A stretch of DNA of 61,650 nt, taken from positions 3,473 through 65,122 of the forward strand of contig CADAVB010000020.1 in the NCBI GenBank assembly GCA_902791165.1, in the 5' to 3' direction. The DNA is from an uncultured Bacteroidia bacterium. GTDB taxonomy: Bacteria; Bacteroidota; Bacteroidia; Bacteroidales; F082. This document shows positions 55,488 to 61,650 of this stretch, one piece after another. Every line of letters begins with the position of its first letter. Within the stretch, counting starts at the first letter, position 1. Both the position numbers and the translations under genes were made by a program. Below the pieces are notes generated by a model. It was not told where the DNA came from and did no database searches. It was given only the letters and a program-made list of their open reading frames with translations.

Positions 55488-56805
55488 GAAAGCCTTTCAA
55501 CGCATCTATACGAAGCTGACCGCCATCACCAAGGCCACCGTGACCCTTGAGGCGCAAGGCGTGGCCAACGACGAACTCGCTGTCGTGGCGGGTCGTTTGG
55601 CGCAGGTGGTGAAAATCAAGGACAACGCCGTCACCTTGCAGGTGTTTGGCGGCACGGAAGACATCCCGACCAACGCCGAAGTGACCTTCTTTGGCGAGCC
55701 GCCCACCTTGAACGTGAGCGACGAACTGGCAGGCCGTTTCTTCAACGCTTACGGCGAGCCTATCGACGGCGGTCCGGCTGTGGAGGGCGAGAAACGCCAG
55801 ATCGGCGGCCCCTCCGTGAACCCCTACAAGCGTCGTATGCCTTCGGAACTGATTCCAACGGGTATCGCCGGCATCGACTTGAACAACACTTTGGTTTCGG
55901 GACAGAAGATTCCTTTCTTCGCCGACCCCGACCAGCCTTACAATAAGGTGATGAGCATGGTGGCCCTCCGCGCCGATGTCGATAAGATTATCCTCGGCGG
56001 CATGGGACTTTCGAACGACGACTACCTGTTTTTCAAAAACGAGTTTGAGAGCGCGGGTGCTTTGCACAAGATCATCAGTTTCGTGAACACCACCGACCAA
56101 CCGCCTGTCGAGCGTCTGCTGATTCCCGACATGGCCTTGACCGCTGCGGAATATTTCGCTGTGGACAAGAACGAGAAGGTGCTGGTGCTGCTCACCGACA
56201 TGACCTTGTATGCCGACGCTTTGAGTATCGTGAGCAACCGTATGGACCAAATCCCATCCAAGGACTCCATGCCTGGCTCGCTCTATTCCGACCTCGCGAA
56301 GATTTACGAAAAGGCCGTGCAGTTGCCCGATGGCGGTTCCATCACCATCATCGCCGTGACGACCTTGAACGATGGCGACATCACGCACGCCATTCCTGAC
56401 AACACAGGTTATATCACCGAAGGCCAGTTGTTCCTCCGTGCCGATGCTGATTCGGGCAAGGTCATTGTCGATCCGTTCCGCTCGCTGTCGCGTTTGAAAC
56501 AACATGTGCAGAACAAGAAGACCCGCGAGGACCACAGTGCGGTGATGAATACCTCGGTTCGTTTGTACGCCGACGCTTCCAACGCCAAGACCAAGTTGGA
56601 GAACGGCTTCGACTTGAGCGACTACGACCTGCGCTGCCTCGACTACGCCAAGGAATACGCCACGCGCCTCCTCGCCATCGACGTCAACATCCCGATTACG
56701 GAGATGCTCGATACCGCTTGGGAGTTGTTTGGCAAGTATTTCACCAAGGCCGAGACGGGTCTGAAGGAGAAACTCATCGAAAAATACTGGAAAGAAAAAG
56801 AATAA
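55480..56805 (+). CDS. V/A-type ATPase subunit B (regulatory)
   Basis: A 441-residue regulatory subunit. It lacks a P-loop, as expected (SGQKIPFFADPDQPYNKVMSMVALRADVDKI at that place), and carries LVLLTDMTLYADALSIVSNRMDQIPSKDSMPGSLYSDLAKIYEKA, GSITIIAVTTLNDGDITHAIPDNTGYITEGQLFLR and the signature DPFRSLSRLKQHV. It is followed by a REP-like bipartite palindrome before subunit D. Confidence 0.95.
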   Translation: MSEKAFQRIYTKLTAITKATVTLEAQGVANDELAVVAGRLAQVVKIKDNAVTLQVFGGTEDIPTNAEVTFFGEPPTLNVSDELAGRFFNAYGEPIDGGPAVEGEKRQIGGPSVNPYKRRMPSELIPTGIAGIDLNNTLVSGQKIPFFADPDQPYNKVMSMVALRADVDKIILGGMGLSNDDYLFFKNEFESAGALHKIISFVNTTDQPPVERLLIPDMALTAAEYFAVDKNEKVLVLLTDMTLYADALSIVSNRMDQIPSKDSMPGSLYSDLAKIYEKAVQLPDGGSITIIAVTTLNDGDITHAIPDNTGYITEGQLFLRADADSGKVIVDPFRSLSRLKQHVQNKKTREDHSAVMNTSVRLYADASNAKTKLENGFDLSDYDLRCLDYAKEYATRLLAIDVNIPITEMLDTAWELFGKYFTKAETGLKEKLIEKYWKEKE

Positions 56806-56833
56806 TATGGGAGCATCTCACTTGATCCTTAAT

Positions 56834-56920
56834 CGTCATTGCGGGCTTGACCCGCAATCTCCCAAGCGTGAAAGACTGTCTTCGCGCATAGGTGATGGCG
56901 GATCTTTGTCCGCCATGACG
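56834..56920. repeat. REP-like double palindrome, copy 2 (between subunits B and D)
   Basis: CGTCATTGCGGG..CCCGCAATC and GATGGCGGAT..TCCGCCATGACG hairpins bracket a linker with CTCCCAAGC and TCTTCGCGCAT. It aligns with the reverse complement of 9320-9409. TCATTGCG..CGCAATCTCC is a repeat type common in many bacterial genomes. Confidence 0.75.
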
Positions 56921-56973
56921 GTAAAAGGCGTTAGGGTAGTGAACCCCATGCACACATCCATTATAATGTAATC

Positions 56974-57574
56974 ATGGCCATCAAATTTCAATATAACAAG
57001 ACCTCGCTGAATGAGATGAACAAGCAGCTCAAGACGCGAACCCGTGCCCTGCCCACGCTGAAGAGCAAGGAGAGTGCGCTGCGCCTTGAGGTGAAGAAAG
57101 CCAAGCAACATTCGGAGAGCCTTGTCGCACAGTTAGAGGCCGAACTCAAGTCGTATGAGTATATGGCCCGGCTTTGGAATGAATTTGAGCCAGGACTGAT
57201 TTCCGTGACCGATGTCAAGCTGAAGACCGTCAAGATTGCGGGCGTGCCCGTGCCGTCGTTGGAGGAGGTGCTGTTCGATGTGAAGGACATCAACCTCTTC
57301 ACCAAGCCGATGTGGTATGCCGACGGCGTTCAAATCCTGAAAAACTTGGCACAGTTGGGCATCGAGTCGGAGGTCTATACCGAGGTGAGCCGCGTTTTGG
57401 ACTACCAACGGAAAAAGACCACACAGAAAGTCAACCTTTACGAGAAGGTGCAAATTCCTGGCTACAACGAAGCCATACGTAAGATCAAGCGATATATGGA
57501 AGACGCGGAGAACCTCGACAAGGCTTCGCAGAAAATCGTGAAAAACAAACACATAGAGGAGGAGGAGGCAGAAT

Positions 57575-57585
<11 letters not shown>
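56974..57585 (+). CDS. V/A-type ATPase subunit D
   Basis: A 203-residue central-stalk subunit formed by two long helices: FQYNKTSLNEMNKQLKTRTRALPTLKSKESALRLEVKKAK at the N-terminus and the C-terminal INLYEKVQIPGY-like block (VNLYEKVQIPGYNEAIRKIKRYMED). It rotates within A3B3. The last 11 nt overlap subunit I. A purine-rich GGAGGAGG stretch just upstream of the next ATG resembles a strong ribosome-binding site, unusual in this phylum. Confidence 0.92.
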
Positions 57586-59813
<2,228 letters not shown>

Positions 59814-59837
59814 TTTCGAGAGGACAACCAATTAGGA

Positions 59838-59868
59838 CAAAGGCGACTCCATTTTGGGGGCGCCTTTG
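59838..59868. terminator. Possible terminator between subunit K and the S4 gene
   Basis: CAAAGGCG (59838-59845) pairs with CGCCTTTG (59861-59868) around a 15-nt loop, between two convergent genes. There is no good T-run on either strand, so it is only a candidate. Confidence 0.45.
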
Positions 59869-59874
59869 GTGTTA

Positions 59875-60264
59875 TCACATCTCATCCTTCAGCCGCTCAA
59901 TCATCCTTCGTTCCTTCTTGGTCGGGCGGCCTGCACCACGGTCGCGCCACTCGGCCTTGTAGGCACGCATGAACTCGATGCGCTCGTATTCCTCCTTGGG
60001 CGTGAGGTCGTTGTAGACTTCGGGCACTTGCTTGGCTGAAACGCGGTTCTTGATGACCGTTTTCACCTCCACCACCTTGTGCAACTGCTCAATCTGCACT
60101 TGGATGACATCGCCTACCTTCACCTCGCGGGAAGGTTTCACGGGGTTGTCGTCAATCTTCACCTTGCCGCCCTTGATGGCATCGGCAGCCAGCGAGCGCG
60201 TCTTGAACAGGCGCGCCGCCCACAGCCATTTGTCCATCCGAACGATGCTTTCTTCTTCAGCCAT
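59875..60264 (-). CDS. S4-domain RNA-binding protein (HslR/Hsp15-like)
   Basis: A 129-residue protein. The S4 domain (VRMDKWLWAARLFKTRSLAADAIKGGKVKIDDNPVKPSREVKVGDVIQV) matches the Hsp15 family, which in E. coli rescues stalled 50S subunits carrying nascent chain-tRNA. A basic C-terminal tail (GRPTKKERRMIERLK) follows. The ATG at 60264 overlaps the TGA of der (ATGA), so both are co-translated; a longer frame to 60312 lies inside der. Confidence 0.88.
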   Translation of the reverse strand: MAEEESIVRMDKWLWAARLFKTRSLAADAIKGGKVKIDDNPVKPSREVKVGDVIQVQIEQLHKVVEVKTVIKNRVSAKQVPEVYNDLTPKEEYERIEFMRAYKAEWRDRGAGRPTKKERRMIERLKDEM

Positions 60265-61571
60265 CACTTCTCCTTGAAAATCAACTGAATCGGCACCCCG
60301 TTGAAGTCCCAAGTTTCGCGCAATTGGTTCTCCAAGAAGCGTTTGTAAGACTCTTTCACGTCTTTGGGCAGGTTGCAGAAAAAGATGAACTGGGGTGTGT
60401 GGCCTTTCAGTTGGGTGATGTATTTGATGCGCAAGAATCGTCCGCGCGAGGCCGTCGGCAAAGGTCGCGAGTTGATGATTTCCAACATCTTGTCGTTCAG
60501 TTCGCGGACGGGAATACGGCGCTCGCGGTTCTCATATACCTTGTGCGCGGTCTCCAACACCTTATATATACGTTGCTTGTTGATGGCCGAGGTGAAGATG
60601 ATGGGATAGTCGGTGAAAGGTGCGGTGCGTGAACGAATCAGTTCCTCGTAAGCCTTGTGCGTGTTGGAGTCCTTCTCGACCAAGTCCCATTTGTTCACCA
60701 CCATCACCAAGCCCTTCTTGTTGCGCTCGATGAGGCGAAGGATGTTCATGTCTTGTGCCTCAAAGCCTTGTGTTGCGTCAAGCATGAGGATGGCCACGTC
60801 GCAGTCCTCGATGGCGCGGACCGAGCGCAAAACGCTATAAAACTCGATGTCTTCTTCCACCTTTTTCTTTTTGCGCAGTCCGGCGGTATCGACGAGCATG
60901 AACTCCATGCCGAAGGCGTTGTAGCGCGTGTAGTTGGCGTCGCGGGTGGTGCCGGCGATGTCGGTCACGATGTGGCGGTCGGTGCCAAGGAAAGCGTTGA
61001 TTAAAGATGATTTACCCACGTTGGGTCGTCCAACAACGGTGAATTTGGGCAGGTCGGTGTCGAAGTCAGTGGTGTCGTTGGGCAGCATCTCGCAAATCTT
61101 GTCAAGCAGTTCGCCCGTGCCTGTTCCCGTCATGGCGGAAAGTGGCCAAGGTTCTCCCAAGCCTAACATATAGAAATCGCCCATCAAGGCTTCTTTGTTG
61201 GGCTCGTCTATCTTATTGACTACCAGCAAGACAGGTTTTTTTTGCTCGCGCAGGATTTGGGCCACATCCTCGTCAAGGACATGAAGTCCCTCGCGACCAT
61301 CGACCAAAAAGACGATGACATCGGCCTCGTCGATGGCCAAATCGACTTGCTTGCGGATTTCTTCTTCAAAAATGTCGTCGGATCCCACCACATAGCCGCC
61401 AGTGTCGATGACGGTGAATTCCTTGCCGTTCCAGTCGCTCTTGCCGTAATGTCTGTCGCGCGTCACGCCGCTCGTCTCTTCCACGATGGCCATGCGTTGC
61501 TTAAGCAGTCGGTTAAACAGCGTCGATTTTCCCACGTTGGGTCGCCCCACTATTGCTACAATGTTTGACAT
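60264..61571 (-). CDS. der: Ribosome biogenesis GTPase Der
   Basis: A 435-residue double-GTPase that acts in 50S ribosomal subunit assembly. The first G domain has [19 protein letters not shown] and VNKIDEP; the second has [28 protein letters not shown] and VNKWDL. A C-terminal KH-like domain ends the protein. All nucleotide motifs are intact. The upstream spacer carries a -7-like TATTTTTG on the minus strand. Confidence 0.97.
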   Translation of the reverse strand: MSNIVAIVGRPNVGKSTLFNRLLKQRMAIVEETSGVTRDRHYGKSDWNGKEFTVIDTGGYVVGSDDIFEEEIRKQVDLAIDEADVIVFLVDGREGLHVLDEDVAQILREQKKPVLLVVNKIDEPNKEALMGDFYMLGLGEPWPLSAMTGTGTGELLDKICEMLPNDTTDFDTDLPKFTVVGRPNVGKSSLINAFLGTDRHIVTDIAGTTRDANYTRYNAFGMEFMLVDTAGLRKKKKVEEDIEFYSVLRSVRAIEDCDVAILMLDATQGFEAQDMNILRLIERNKKGLVMVVNKWDLVEKDSNTHKAYEELIRSRTAPFTDYPIIFTSAINKQRIYKVLETAHKVYENRERRIPVRELNDKMLEIINSRPLPTASRGRFLRIKYITQLKGHTPQFIFFCNLPKDVKESYKRFLENQLRETWDFNGVPIQLIFKEK

Positions 61572-61597
61572 GTTTCTTTGGATTTGAAATTTGGCTG

Positions 61598-61605
61598 CAA
61601 AAATA
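61598..61605 (-). promoter_or_regulatory. -7 element for der
   Basis: TATTTTTG on the minus strand lies 26 nt before the der ATG. The expected -33 region falls in a GGAGTGG repeat without a TTTG, so confidence is low. Confidence 0.35.
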
Positions 61606-61611
61606 ATAAAT

Positions 61612-61641
61612 AGTTAGGAGTGGGGAGTGGGGAGTGAGGAG
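61612..61641. repeat. GTTAGGAGTGGGGAGT repeat at the window end
   Basis: Degenerate GGAGTGG/GGAGTGA heptamer units run to the end of the window upstream of der, akin to the arrays in the F-ATPase operon. Confidence 0.5.
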
Positions 61642-61650
61642 TTTTTTGTC

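Overview
The window reads as a chromosomal segment of a Bacteroidales-type bacterium (phylum Bacteroidota), probably uncultivated. Evidence: promoters of the Bacteroidota form (TTTG or TTG about 19-22 nt before TAnnTTTG) precede many genes; there are many lipoproteins with a Cys lipobox; DUF4271, DUF4296, DUF2490, DUF4956 and DUF2764 families occur; MurF is fused to alanine racemase; the F-type ATPase operon has the order D-C-I-B-E-F-H-A-G; and a serine palmitoyltransferase-like enzyme is present. Species cannot be named from sequence reading alone.

Layout. 1-2.4 kb: end of a DUF4956 gene, a DUF2490 protein, and a probable Panacea (PanAT) toxin-antitoxin pair. 2.4-8 kb: a large alpha-2-macroglobulin lipoprotein with an intact thioester motif. 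8-10.4 kb: ackA and pta (acetate formation). 10.6-18.5 kb: DUF4271, hemD, rnpA, yidD, a C-terminal processing protease, an O-antigen ligase-like protein, cytidine deaminase, GtrA and queA. 18.5-25.5 kb: a small Lys/Cys-rich exported protein, a polyprenyl synthetase, two convergent lipoprotein genes fused tail to tail with both stop codons missing, recQ, kdsD-like and lptB. 25.5-36.3 kb is an accessory island: an ATPase with a nuclease-like C-terminus between two 68-bp repeats, a modular FN3/B-repeat/lectin-fold lipoprotein, a vWA lipoprotein whose domain appears circularly permuted, a DUF4760-like membrane protein, two Cys/Asp-rich peptide precursors next to a radical SAM-SPASM enzyme (a candidate undescribed RiPP system), an XRE-type regulator and an AbiE toxin-antitoxin pair. 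36.4-39.6 kb: pssA and murF-alr. 39.7-47.5 kb: F-type ATP synthase, minus strand. 47.6-50.9 kb: a GNAT protein, a serine palmitoyltransferase-like enzyme and an SDR (likely sphingolipid synthesis). 50.9-59.8 kb: V/A-type ATPase, plus strand, interrupted by a SatD-like/DUF3307 pair preceded by five contiguous 29-nt hairpin repeats. 59.9-61.6 kb: an S4-domain RNA-binding protein and der.

The most notable points are (1) the two-precursor radical SAM peptide locus at 32.2-34.0 kb, whose precursors share a leader motif and exact spacing to a Cys-Asp-rich core; (2) the exact 29-nt-period hairpin array at 52.15-52.30 kb inside the V-ATPase operon; (3) the permuted vWA domain; (4) the double stop-codon loss at about 21.11 kb; and (5) several families of intergenic palindromes and heptamer-period repeats. 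No tRNA, rRNA, CRISPR array, transposase or reverse transcriptase was recognised.
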